Origin: Sphingomonas sp. PAMC 26621
Lineage (GTDB): Bacteria > Pseudomonadota > Alphaproteobacteria > Sphingomonadales > Sphingomonadaceae
Direction: 5' to 3'
NCBI RefSeq assembly: GCF_000251145.1
Contig: NZ_AIDW01000014.1
Location: 62,001-126,000, forward strand
Length of the DNA stretch: 64,000 bases
The notes under the pieces are model-generated. The model ran no database searches. It was not told the origin of the DNA and saw nothing but the letters and a program-made list of their open reading frames with translations. This document shows positions 1 to 8,656 of the stretch, piece after piece. The translations under genes and the position numbers were made by a program. Each line of letters begins with the position of its first letter. Position 1 is the stretch's first letter.

Positions 1-166
1 CCGGCAACACCTCGGTCCCGCCACGACTCTTGGGGATGCGGTGGTGCCACTCGACCTTCCGACCGAGCGGTCGTGCGCATAGCCCGCAACGTTCGGCCTC
101 GGAAGGTAGGAGCGCGCGCGCGTCCGCCTGCCGCAGTCCTTCCATCCGCTTCACCCGTCCGCCCAT
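1..166 (-). CDS. HNH endonuclease, N-terminal part (gene runs off the window)
   Basis: This is the first 55 or so residues of a protein leaving the left edge. From the ATG at 166 the frame reads a basic helix, then C-G-L-C followed by KVEWHHRIPKSRGG. A CxxC pair ahead of a WHHRIPKSRGG core is the usual layout of small HNH nucleases: zinc-binding cysteines, then the His-His metal and catalytic core. Catalytic activity itself is not shown. The start codon lies 66 bp beyond the stop of the upstream aldehyde oxidase gene on the same strand. The C-terminal half of the HNH fold is not in the window, so intactness cannot be judged. Confidence 0.75.
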   Translation of the reverse strand, partial: MGGRVKRMEGLRQADARALLPSEAERCGLCARPLGRKVEWHHRIPKSRGGTEVLP

Positions 167-232
167 TTTCCCAACATGGTAACCCCCGCGCGCGCTGCCA
201 AGGGGCGTTGAGGATGCGCCATAACCGACTGT

Positions 233-2389
233 TCAGGCTAGCGTTTCGAGTCTTATCGGCAGGTTTCGCACACGGCGGCCCGTAGCGTTGAAGACGGCGT
301 TGGCGACCGCGGCGTTGACCCCGATGATCCCGATTTCGCCGAGCCCCTTCACCCCCTCGGGGTTGACCGCGGGATCGTCGTCCTCGAGCAGGATCGCGGT
401 CATTGCGCCGACGTCGGCGGCGGTCGGCACGAGATATTCGGCAAGGTCGCGATTGAGATACGCGCCGGTCCGTGGGTCGACGATCGTCTCCTCGAGCAGC
501 GCCGCGCTCTGGCCCCAGATCATCCCGCCGAGCAACTGGCTCCGCGCGGTCAGCGGGTTGAGGATTCGGCCCGCGGCGAAGGCCCCGACATGCCGGCGGA
601 TTCGCACCTCGCGGGTATCGGCATGGACCCCGATTTCGACGAAATGCGCGCCGAAGGTCCAGGCAAGCTTGTCCTTGGGGGTGCTGGCGAGCTTGAGATG
701 GCCCTTGCGCAGGTTGTCGATCGTCGACGGCTCCGACCCCGGCGGGGTGAAGGCGACTTCCACCGACCGGTCCGCGCCCGCCGGCTGCGCCAGCAACTGC
801 CGACAGGCTTCGGCCAGCGCGTTGACCAGCGTCGTGCTCGTCGCCGATCCGCCCGAGATGCCCGCGGCGGGCAGGGCGGTGTCGCCCAAGTCGACCCGCA
901 CCTTGCCAACCGGCACGTTCAGCCGCTCCGACGCGGTCATCGCGAGCAGCGTATAGAGGCCGTTGCCGATTTCGTGATGCGCGGTTTCGACGTGGACCGC
1001 GCCGTCGGCGGTTTGCGTCACGCGGACGATCGCGGCGCCGATCTTGACCGGGCGCGCGGCGGCGGCGCAGCCGTGGCCGACCAGCCACGCGCCGTCGCGG
1101 GTTGCCCCCGGCTCGGCGGATCGTGCGGCCCAGCCGAACGCGGCGGCGCCGGCATCGAAGCAGCGCATCAGGGGGCGCGTCGTGAAGGGATCTCCCGTCA
1201 CCGGATTTTTCAAGGTATCGTTGCGGCGGCGAAGCTCGACGGGATCGATCCGCAGCGCATGCGCAAGTTCGTCGACCGCGCTTTCGAGCGCGAACAGATA
1301 CGGCACCTCAGGCGGAGCGCGCATCGGCCCCGGCGTGTTGCGGTCGACCCGCGCGACGCGTTCCGCGCTCGCGATATTGGGGCAGGCGTAGAGCGCGGTG
1401 GTGACGTCGGTGCCCTCCATCGCGAACGTGTCGAACCGCGAGGTCGCCACCTCCGCGGTGTGCGACAGCGCGACGAAGCGGCCGTCCGCATCCGCCCCCA
1501 GCCGGATCGCATGCTGCGTCTCGGTACGATGGTTGGCGATGGTGAAGCCGTCGGCGCGGCTGACCACGATCTGGACGGGCCGCTGGAGACGGCGCGCGGC
1601 GATCGCCCCCAATACCGTATGTTGCGACAGCGCGAGCTTGGACCCGAAGTGCCCGCCGATGAAATGCGCGACGACCCGGACCTTGGCGGGGTCGATCCCG
1701 AGCTGCGCCGCCAGCCCGTTGCGCGCCGCGCCCACGAAGCGGGTGGGTTCGTAGACGGTCAGCGTGTCGCCATCCCAGACGCTGGTCGTGGTCGGCAGTT
1801 CGATCGCATTGTGATGCTGGATCGGCGTAGAGTAGCGCGCGTCGACCGTCGTTGCCGCCGTGGCGTAGGCGGCGGCGAAATCGCCGACGTGCGGGTCCTC
1901 GAAGCCCTCGCGCAGCGTCGCGAGCGGGACGGCGTTCGCGCCCGGATCGCCGCGTTCACCGACATGCGGCGCGGCTTCGTAGCCGGTGCGGATCGCGTGG
2001 GCCGCCGCCTGCGCTTGTTCCAACGTCTCGGCGATGACGACTGCAACGATCTGGCCGGCATAATGGATTTCAGGCGAGGCCAGCGGGCGCAGCGTGCTGT
2101 TGGCCCAGCCGTCCGCCATCATGTGCCCGATCGGCGCTACCGCATTGCCGACGTTGCGCCACGTCAGGATGTCGAGCACGCCTGCGCCCTGCAACGCCGC
2201 CGTCGTGTCCATCCGCACGATCCGGCCCCGCGCCATCGGGCTGGTGACGAGCACGCCATACGCCATATGCTCGGGGTGGACGTCGCCCGGGAACTCGGCG
2301 GTGCCGCAGACCTTGGCGGGTCCGTCGATGCGGGCATGCGGTTTGCCGAGGGTCGCGCGGTCAGTGGATTGCGGGGCGTTGATTTCCAT
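233..2389 (-). CDS. Xanthine dehydrogenase/aldehyde oxidase family molybdopterin-binding subunit (PaoC-like)
   Basis: 718 residues, close to the length of E. coli PaoC/YagR. It begins with the family's opening, LGKPHARIDGPAKVCGTAEF, and ends with the GLGEIG segment at about 682-687, whose glutamate is the general base at the molybdenum centre in this family. In PaoABC-type enzymes this subunit holds the molybdenum cofactor and oxidises aldehydes, passing electrons to separate 2Fe-2S and FAD subunits. Those partner genes normally sit directly upstream. Here the upstream neighbour, 33 bp away on the same strand, is a secreted beta-helix enzyme, so the subunit is an orphan in this window. No clear Shine-Dalgarno precedes the ATG; translation may be coupled to the gene ahead. 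Confidence 0.9.
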   Translation of the reverse strand: MEINAPQSTDRATLGKPHARIDGPAKVCGTAEFPGDVHPEHMAYGVLVTSPMARGRIVRMDTTAALQGAGVLDILTWRNVGNAVAPIGHMMADGWANSTLRPLASPEIHYAGQIVAVVIAETLEQAQAAAHAIRTGYEAAPHVGERGDPGANAVPLATLREGFEDPHVGDFAAAYATAATTVDARYSTPIQHHNAIELPTTTSVWDGDTLTVYEPTRFVGAARNGLAAQLGIDPAKVRVVAHFIGGHFGSKLALSQHTVLGAIAARRLQRPVQIVVSRADGFTIANHRTETQHAIRLGADADGRFVALSHTAEVATSRFDTFAMEGTDVTTALYACPNIASAERVARVDRNTPGPMRAPPEVPYLFALESAVDELAHALRIDPVELRRRNDTLKNPVTGDPFTTRPLMRCFDAGAAAFGWAARSAEPGATRDGAWLVGHGCAAAARPVKIGAAIVRVTQTADGAVHVETAHHEIGNGLYTLLAMTASERLNVPVGKVRVDLGDTALPAAGISGGSATSTTLVNALAEACRQLLAQPAGADRSVEVAFTPPGSEPSTIDNLRKGHLKLASTPKDKLAWTFGAHFVEIGVHADTREVRIRRHVGAFAAGRILNPLTARSQLLGGMIWGQSAALLEETIVDPRTGAYLNRDLAEYLVPTAADVGAMTAILLEDDDPAVNPEGVKGLGEIGIIGVNAAVANAVFNATGRRVRNLPIRLETLA

Positions 2390-2422
2390 TTGATATCAAC
2401 GCGCGAACGCGGCGGAGTTCCG

Positions 2423-5400
2423 CTATCCCGCAAGCGCCACGCGGTACACCGCATGATGCGTCAGGACGAACAGCGTCCGCCCGTCCGCGCCGCCGATCAG
2501 CAGTTGCAGCGGGCGCGTGGGTATGTCGATCCGGCCCAGCGCACTGCCGTCCGCGGCGTAGACGAACACTTGTCCGTTCGCGACATAGACGCGGCCCTGC
2601 GCATCGACCGCGACGCTTTCGCCGCCACGGTTCGCAAACGGTTTGAGGTCGACCACTGCGCCTTGGGCCGCGAGCCGTCCGCGATAGGTCCTGTTCTCGG
2701 ACCCGTTGGTGACGAACACCGGTTCGCCCGGTCGCGCTACGGTGAAGCCATGCGCATCGAGCGTGTCCGAAAAGCGCCAGCCGCGGAAGGACGACGGACC
2801 CTGCTGGAAGGTGCGATAGGCGGGCAGGGCAATGCTGCCATCGGGCGAGACATACTGCTGCGGCTTGGCGAGCGCCATGTCACGCGCGTACATCTCGGCG
2901 AGGGTCGGGTAGGTGTAGCTCCTGAGGTCCAGCTGATCCTTGAATTCGCCATTGACCCAGGTGTTTACGGGCAGAACTGTCGCCGCGGTGGGATGATCGC
3001 TCGCAGGCGTTGGAGCGATCGTCACGATCGCGCCGTCGCGGGTGCGCGGGTTCAGACTGTAGACCGTCCCGTTGCGCCCATCCGACGACAGGACGAGCAG
3101 GTCGCCGGACTGCTGGACCGCGAGATTGACCGCGTCGAGCGGCGTGTCGCTGACGATCGACAGCCCGGTATCGGGCGCCCAGCGATGGATCCGCTGCGCA
3201 TGCCGGTCGACGAAATACAGCGACCCGTCCTGCCCGATCGCCCCACCCGAAGCCGAGTAGAAGCCGTCCGCGATCCGCTCGGCGGTGCCGAGCGACGGCG
3301 CTTGCGCAACGGAAGCTGCCGCCCCGGACAGGTCGAGCGCGGCGAATTCGCGTTCGCGCACCTCCTTGCCCGAGGCCATGTCCTGGATCGCGTTCTCGTA
3401 CGGAAATTTGCTGACGCGTAAATAGGTTGCACAGCCTTGCTCGTCGCAGGTGCCAAGCCCGCTCTCGGCGTTGACGTGGACGTTGCGGAACCGGACGGCG
3501 TTCGTCCCGTACAGCCGCACCGCCGTCGGCGCCGGCTTGATCGAGCGGGTAACGCGGTACGCGTGATAGTTGGCGATCAGGATATCGCGCGAATCGCGGA
3601 TCTCGAACGAGGTCGCGTCCTGGCTCTCGCCGGCTTCCTCCTCGGTCTGCGGCGCGAGGAATTCCCAGTTGGCGACGTGGTCGAGCACGAACTCGCTGCG
3701 CGCGTGGTGCTCGCTCGACATCTGATAGACGTGACCGGGCGTCGTCGTGTCGGACACCAGCATCCCCGCCGAGGCATAGGTATCCGGGGTCCACAGGTTG
3801 GCGAAGGTCCCGCCGCCGCCGCGCGTCACCCACAGGCTCGGATATTGCGCGTCCCAGCGTTTGGCGGGTTCGGCGTCGCCGCTGTGGTTGGCATTATACG
3901 GATCGAACCGCGATCCATCGGCGAGATCGGTGCCGTGACCGCCCTGGAACTTGACGTCCTCGACCAGCGACTGCGCGCCCGCCATCCACAGCAGCGCGGT
4001 CGCACGCGGGTTGATCCCGCCGGTGAACAGCCCGAGCCCGGAGACGATCGCAGTCCCGCCGTGCGCGCTCTCGATCAGCGGTTTGGCGCTGCCGACCCCC
4101 TGGAAGGCGGGCGTGCCGTCGGGGAGGATCAGCTGCGTCAGGCTCGGGTGGAGCGCGACCAGCACGCTGTCGGGCCGGAGCTTGAGCGTATCGGTGACGA
4201 CATAGCGGCCGGCAGGGAAATAGACGGTGCGGTGCGTGTCGATCGCGTGCTGGATCGCAGCGGTGTCGTCGGTGTGGTCGTCGCCCTTCGCGCCGAGCGT
4301 GCGGACGTTGGTCCACGTCGTCGTCGGGGGCAGCGCGCGGATTGCAAGCGGCGCGGGCGCTGGAAGCCGGGGGATCGGCGCGGCCTTCATCACCGTCTGG
4401 TAGGTGCCGGTCGTTCCCAGCCCGGGAACCATCAGGCCATAGCCGAAGGACGCGACGCGGTAGCTGCTGCCCGCGCCGCCGACCGTCCGCCCGCTGTCGC
4501 GGAACCGCGCGAACACCGGCGTCGCGCGCGCCAGCGCGTTCTCGAAGCCGATCTGCGTGAAGACGGTGTTCTCGTTGCTGATGACGACCGCGGCCTTGGT
4601 GATGAGATCGAACCGGACGTCCTTGCCCCACAGCCAGTCGCCATAGCCCCGGTCGATATCGATCGCGGTCGGCATGTCGCGGAACGCGACGTTGACCAGC
4701 GTGAGGTTCGCCTCATGCTCGCGGATTCCCGCCTCGCGTTGCCCGTCGAAGCTCGAATCGAGCAGCGTGAACTGCCAGGCGGGGGAGGGTTTTTCGGTCA
4801 GGATGCCATAGCGGCCGCCGTGGAAGTGCAGGTCCTGCGCCTGGTTGGCGACCTGATACAGTCCGGCGAGCCCCGACCCGATCTGGAAGTCGATATGCGC
4901 GAGATAGGAATGTTGCGCGGCGTGGAAGCGGATCGCGGTGGCGGCCGGGTTGCCCTTGCCGATCACGAAATCCACGTTCGACAGCGCGGGATAGAAGGTG
5001 CCGGGATTGGCATCCGCGATCGCGGGATTGAACGGCACGCTGCCGGGTGGCGGGAAGGGCGTGCGATAAGCGGCAGCCGTATCGACCGCGCCGGGTTTCG
5101 CGCCGGCGAAGATCACCATGTTGGCGAGCCCCTGCTGGAAGCCGGGGGTCGCATCGCCGAGCACGATCACGGGGCGAGTCGCGCCCACCCCGAACACGCG
5201 CACCCCGGGCCAGAGGAAGATCGTCCGGCTGATCCGGTAGCGCCCCGACGGCACGAACACGATCCCGCCGCCACCCTTCGCCGCCGCCGCATCGATCGCG
5301 CCCTGCAGCGCCGCCGTATCGTCCGCACGCCCGTCGCGCACGCCCGCGACGGTAACCGCGCGGGGGTCCTGCGGCGCGGTCCGATAGTAAGACGTCGAGG

Positions 5401-5473
5401 CGAACGCGGGTGCCGCCGCCCCGCACAGGCTCGCCAGCAGCGTCAGACGGAACGGGAGCGGCCTGGCGGCCAT
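2423..5473 (-). CDS. Secreted double beta-helix (pectate-lyase-3/GH55-like) protein with C-terminal gluconolactonase-like propeller
   Basis: 1016 residues from the ATG at 5473. The frame is open further upstream, but a clean signal peptide (cleavage likely after about residue 25, AFA) starts here. Two homologous beta-helix modules follow, at about 30-385 and 385-720. Each opens with a pectate-lyase-3 signature: DGRADDTAALQGAID then VFVPSGRYRISRTIF, and GDDHTDDTAAIQHAID then VYFPAGRYVVTDTL. Tandem modules of this kind are typical of GH55 exo-beta-1,3-glucanases. Residues from about 728 to the end look like an SMP-30/gluconolactonase propeller (IGQDGSLYFVDRHAQRIHRW; GGADGRTLFVLTHHAVYRV). The substrate is inferred and I cannot place the catalytic residues. 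It follows the TonB receptor gene by 85 bp and is paralogous to the gene at 8657. Confidence 0.82.
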   Translation of the reverse strand: MAARPLPFRLTLLASLCGAAAPAFASTSYYRTAPQDPRAVTVAGVRDGRADDTAALQGAIDAAAAKGGGGIVFVPSGRYRISRTIFLWPGVRVFGVGATRPVIVLGDATPGFQQGLANMVIFAGAKPGAVDTAAAYRTPFPPPGSVPFNPAIADANPGTFYPALSNVDFVIGKGNPAATAIRFHAAQHSYLAHIDFQIGSGLAGLYQVANQAQDLHFHGGRYGILTEKPSPAWQFTLLDSSFDGQREAGIREHEANLTLVNVAFRDMPTAIDIDRGYGDWLWGKDVRFDLITKAAVVISNENTVFTQIGFENALARATPVFARFRDSGRTVGGAGSSYRVASFGYGLMVPGLGTTGTYQTVMKAAPIPRLPAPAPLAIRALPPTTTWTNVRTLGAKGDDHTDDTAAIQHAIDTHRTVYFPAGRYVVTDTLKLRPDSVLVALHPSLTQLILPDGTPAFQGVGSAKPLIESAHGGTAIVSGLGLFTGGINPRATALLWMAGAQSLVEDVKFQGGHGTDLADGSRFDPYNANHSGDAEPAKRWDAQYPSLWVTRGGGGTFANLWTPDTYASAGMLVSDTTTPGHVYQMSSEHHARSEFVLDHVANWEFLAPQTEEEAGESQDATSFEIRDSRDILIANYHAYRVTRSIKPAPTAVRLYGTNAVRFRNVHVNAESGLGTCDEQGCATYLRVSKFPYENAIQDMASGKEVREREFAALDLSGAAASVAQAPSLGTAERIADGFYSASGGAIGQDGSLYFVDRHAQRIHRWAPDTGLSIVSDTPLDAVNLAVQQSGDLLVLSSDGRNGTVYSLNPRTRDGAIVTIAPTPASDHPTAATVLPVNTWVNGEFKDQLDLRSYTYPTLAEMYARDMALAKPQQYVSPDGSIALPAYRTFQQGPSSFRGWRFSDTLDAHGFTVARPGEPVFVTNGSENRTYRGRLAAQGAVVDLKPFANRGGESVAVDAQGRVYVANGQVFVYAADGSALGRIDIPTRPLQLLIGGADGRTLFVLTHHAVYRVALAG

Positions 5474-5558
5474 GATAGGTCCTTCAACAAAACGTCCCGA
5501 CCACCGGCCGGGACGAGGGGTTGCGGCGACCACCGGTCGCGGCGGGGGGAGGGTAAGG

Positions 5559-8500
5559 TCAGAAATTGTAGCGCATTCCGATCCGGAACATCCGGCCAAG
5601 CGTATCGTACAATCCCTGGTTGACGTCGATTCCGGTGTTGGTCTGCGGCGATGGTTCCGGATCGCTGTTGAGCAGATTGTCGATCTTGAAATAGGCGTTG
5701 AGCTTCTTGGTGACGTTGAACGACCCGCCGATGTCGAGATAGAAGGCACCCGGCATCGTGTTGTTGTCGATCGTCGGCCGCTGCGTGTTCTGCAGCGGGG
5801 TGCGCCCGGTCGGGCAGGTGCCCACGCTGCACACGACATATTCGTTGCTGTACACACCGTCACTGAACCAGCGCTCTTGCACGTTGAAGCTCACCCGGTC
5901 GCTGCTCCATGTCTGCGTCGCGAGGAGCTTCCACGACGGCGTGTTGCCGGCATTGACGCCCGCGCCCTGCGTCGGGATCGTGCCGGGAACGCCCGGATCG
6001 GTGATGAAGTTCTTCACGTTGGTCGCCAGCCCGCGGATCGCGATCCGCCCGGGCAGCCCGACCTTGTCGAGCGAGGTCTGGTAGCTTGCCTCGATATCGA
6101 ACCCGTCGGTGAAGATCGACGCGAGGTTGAACGCCTGGAGATTGACGAACGGCGTGCCGGTCGCGGGGGCCAGATCGAACGCACTGCACAGCGTGGTGAC
6201 GCCGTTGAAGCAGAGATTGACCTCCTGCTGCGCGTTGAGCGTCGAGATGACTCCGTTGAGCTTGATCCGGTAGTAATCGAACGAGGCGCTGAACCCGGGG
6301 AGCAGCGACGTCCGCGTCAGCACGATCCCCGCGGTTGTATTGCGCGCGATCTCGGGCTTGAGCGCGGTGTTGCCGATCGCATTCTGCAGGATGGTCAGCG
6401 CGCTGCCGTTGAACGGGTTGGTGAAGTTGGGGACGGTCGTGGTGATCGGCGCGGCGAACAGCTCGGACAGGTTGGGCGCGCGGACGTCGCGCGAGGTGAC
6501 CGCGCGCAGCCGGATGCCGTCGATCGGCGTGTCCCAGGTGCCGCCGATCTTCCAGGTATAGACCGTGCCCGACGTGCTGTAATTGGTCACGCGGCCCGCG
6601 ACGTTGAGGTTGGCTTTCCCCAGCTGTTCCGAATTGACGAACGGCAGGTTCACTTCGAGGAACCCTTCCGCGACGTGATAGCTGCCGCGGCCATTGTGGT
6701 AATTGCCCGCATACCAGTTCGCGCCATTGGTCGAGAGCAGCGGGTCGGCCGGGTAGGCAGCGGAATTCGGGCTCTCGCTCGACACGCCATTGCCGTAGGG
6801 ATCGCCGACGACATGGTAGAATTCGTTGCGATATTCCGCACCCGCCGCGACCGAGACCGGCCCCGCCCATAACGTCAGCGGCGAGCCGCTGAAGCTGAAG
6901 TTGAACGCGTCCTGCGTCTGGCGGGTATGCTGGAACGGGCCGTTCTCGGGTTCGATATAGGCAAGCGCGGCCGCGCTCGGCGTCGCCCCGCCGATGATGT
7001 TGATCGGCACGCACCCGCTCGCACGCGCTGCCGCACTCGCGCAGACGATCTCGCCGTTGAGCCGGATCGCCTGGATCGCGGCATTGTAGCGCGGGGTCAG
7101 CGTGATGTTGTCGACGTTGATGTCGGTGATGTTCTCGCCATGCTCGTAGGAGACGTCATACGACCAGTCGGTCCCGAGCACCGGCACCTTGCCCGCGGCA
7201 CCCCCGACGAAGCGATATTGCTTGCGCGACGGATAGACCGTGATGTTGCGCGGAAGCTCGCCGTTGCTCGTGCCGAACTGGAACTGCGTGATCCCCGCGG
7301 TCGCGCACGCCGCCTGGATCGAGGCAGGGACATAGGGGTTCGAACATTGCAGCGTCAGCCCGGACTTGGTCGCGCCCGGGTTGGGCTGGTTCATCGTGTC
7401 GACCTGCGCGATGTTGACCGTCGCATAGATCTCGTTGTTGGCGTCGATGTCGAACCCGACACGGCCATAGCCATTGTAGCGATCCAGCCGCGACTGGAGC
7501 GTGGTGCCGATCCCGACGTTGCCGGACAGGTCGCCGCCGAGGCAGAACCCGCCCGAGGCAAAACAGCCCGAGACGTTGCCTGCGGCATTCTTCGCGGGAA
7601 CGCCGTTCGAGCCATATTGGAACGGGAACGGGTTGCCGTTGACGTCGAACGCGGTGCCCTGCAGCGGTCCGGCGCTGATCAGCCCGTATTTGGTATATTG
7701 ATACGCCTGCGCGTGATCGCGCACGAGATATTGCGGCGATCCGTCGTTGGTGACGCCGCGGTTGACGAAGGTGGTCGTGCGATACCAGTTGCGCGACCCC
7801 GCCAGATCCTCGCCGAACCCGCCGGCGGGGACGCCATCCTCGTGATCATATTCCCCGCTGAGCTGGACATGGAGCCGGTCGTTGAAGAACGCCTTGCCGA
7901 CCGCCGCCTGGAACAGCCCCTGCTTGTTGTCGCCGTAGGTGGTGATGCCGCCCTGGACGTTCGCCTTGAACCCGACGAAGCGCTTGTCGGTGATGAAGTT
8001 GACGACACCGCCGACCGCATCCGACCCGTAGGAAGCCGACGCGCCGCCGGTCACCACGTCGACGCGCTTGACCAGCAACTGCGGGAACAGGCTGATGTCG
8101 GGCACGCCGGTCACGTTCGCCCCGACGACGCGCTGGCCGTCGAGCAGCGTCAACGTGCGGATTGTGCCCAGGCCGCGCAGCGAGAAGGAGCTCAGCCCCT
8201 GCTGCCCGCTCGAGGTGCTGTTGGTGCCGGTGGTGACCCCGCTCGACCCCTGCAGCGAGGGCAATTGCGCGATGGTGGTGAAGATGTTGGGCTGCGCGTT
8301 GCGGGCGATATCGGCGACACCGATCACGGTCGTGGGCGTCGGCGCGGTGAAGCCGCTCGCGGTGATGCGCGAACCCGTGACGACGATGTCGCCGTCCGCC
8401 GGCGACGCGTCGGGCGCGTTGGGAACCGGGGCGGGCGCGGGGACGACCGCCTGATCCGGGACCGACTGGCCCGCGTCCGGGGCGGTCTGCGCGCTCGCCG

Positions 8501-8600
8501 GGACCGCAAGTGCGATCGCGATCAGCGAGGCGACGCTCGCCCCGAGCAGGATCCCGCGGCGCCGTGCGACGGGAGAGGTGTCTGAAATGATGCTAGCCAT
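5559..8600 (-). CDS. TonB-dependent receptor
   Basis: 1013 residues. An N-terminal signal sequence (hydrophobic stretch ending VPASAQ) is followed by a Pro/Ala-rich linker, then DGDIVVTGSRI, typical of the TonB-box region. The plug domain includes SFSLRGLGTIRTLTLLDGQR and ASASYGSDAVGGVVNF. A long barrel ends in RMFRIGMRYNF, with the terminal aromatic residue expected of outer-membrane proteins. The ATG at 8600 has AGGTGGGG six bases ahead; an upstream in-frame GTG overlaps that Shine-Dalgarno and is less likely. It lies between two paralogous secreted enzymes on the same strand (gaps 56 and 85 bp). That context suggests it imports oligosaccharides released by them rather than a siderophore. 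The ligand is inferred. Confidence 0.93.
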   Translation of the reverse strand: MASIISDTSPVARRRGILLGASVASLIAIALAVPASAQTAPDAGQSVPDQAVVPAPAPVPNAPDASPADGDIVVTGSRITASGFTAPTPTTVIGVADIARNAQPNIFTTIAQLPSLQGSSGVTTGTNSTSSGQQGLSSFSLRGLGTIRTLTLLDGQRVVGANVTGVPDISLFPQLLVKRVDVVTGGASASYGSDAVGGVVNFITDKRFVGFKANVQGGITTYGDNKQGLFQAAVGKAFFNDRLHVQLSGEYDHEDGVPAGGFGEDLAGSRNWYRTTTFVNRGVTNDGSPQYLVRDHAQAYQYTKYGLISAGPLQGTAFDVNGNPFPFQYGSNGVPAKNAAGNVSGCFASGGFCLGGDLSGNVGIGTTLQSRLDRYNGYGRVGFDIDANNEIYATVNIAQVDTMNQPNPGATKSGLTLQCSNPYVPASIQAACATAGITQFQFGTSNGELPRNITVYPSRKQYRFVGGAAGKVPVLGTDWSYDVSYEHGENITDINVDNITLTPRYNAAIQAIRLNGEIVCASAAARASGCVPINIIGGATPSAAALAYIEPENGPFQHTRQTQDAFNFSFSGSPLTLWAGPVSVAAGAEYRNEFYHVVGDPYGNGVSSESPNSAAYPADPLLSTNGANWYAGNYHNGRGSYHVAEGFLEVNLPFVNSEQLGKANLNVAGRVTNYSTSGTVYTWKIGGTWDTPIDGIRLRAVTSRDVRAPNLSELFAAPITTTVPNFTNPFNGSALTILQNAIGNTALKPEIARNTTAGIVLTRTSLLPGFSASFDYYRIKLNGVISTLNAQQEVNLCFNGVTTLCSAFDLAPATGTPFVNLQAFNLASIFTDGFDIEASYQTSLDKVGLPGRIAIRGLATNVKNFITDPGVPGTIPTQGAGVNAGNTPSWKLLATQTWSSDRVSFNVQERWFSDGVYSNEYVVCSVGTCPTGRTPLQNTQRPTIDNNTMPGAFYLDIGGSFNVTKKLNAYFKIDNLLNSDPEPSPQTNTGIDVNQGLYDTLGRMFRIGMRYNF

Positions 8601-8656
8601 GATAATCCCCACCTGTTTGTTTTATCGTTGATTTAAAGTCTTTTACGATCGCCGGC

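Noticed and set aside
590-3421. Very long open frame on the plus strand, opposite the aldehyde oxidase and secreted-enzyme genes
   Set aside because: Arg-rich, low-complexity translation with no domain; a typical antisense shadow of G/C-rich genes. The same applies to long opposite-strand frames at 18010-19722, 26830-28686, 38653-40308 and 43214-45157.
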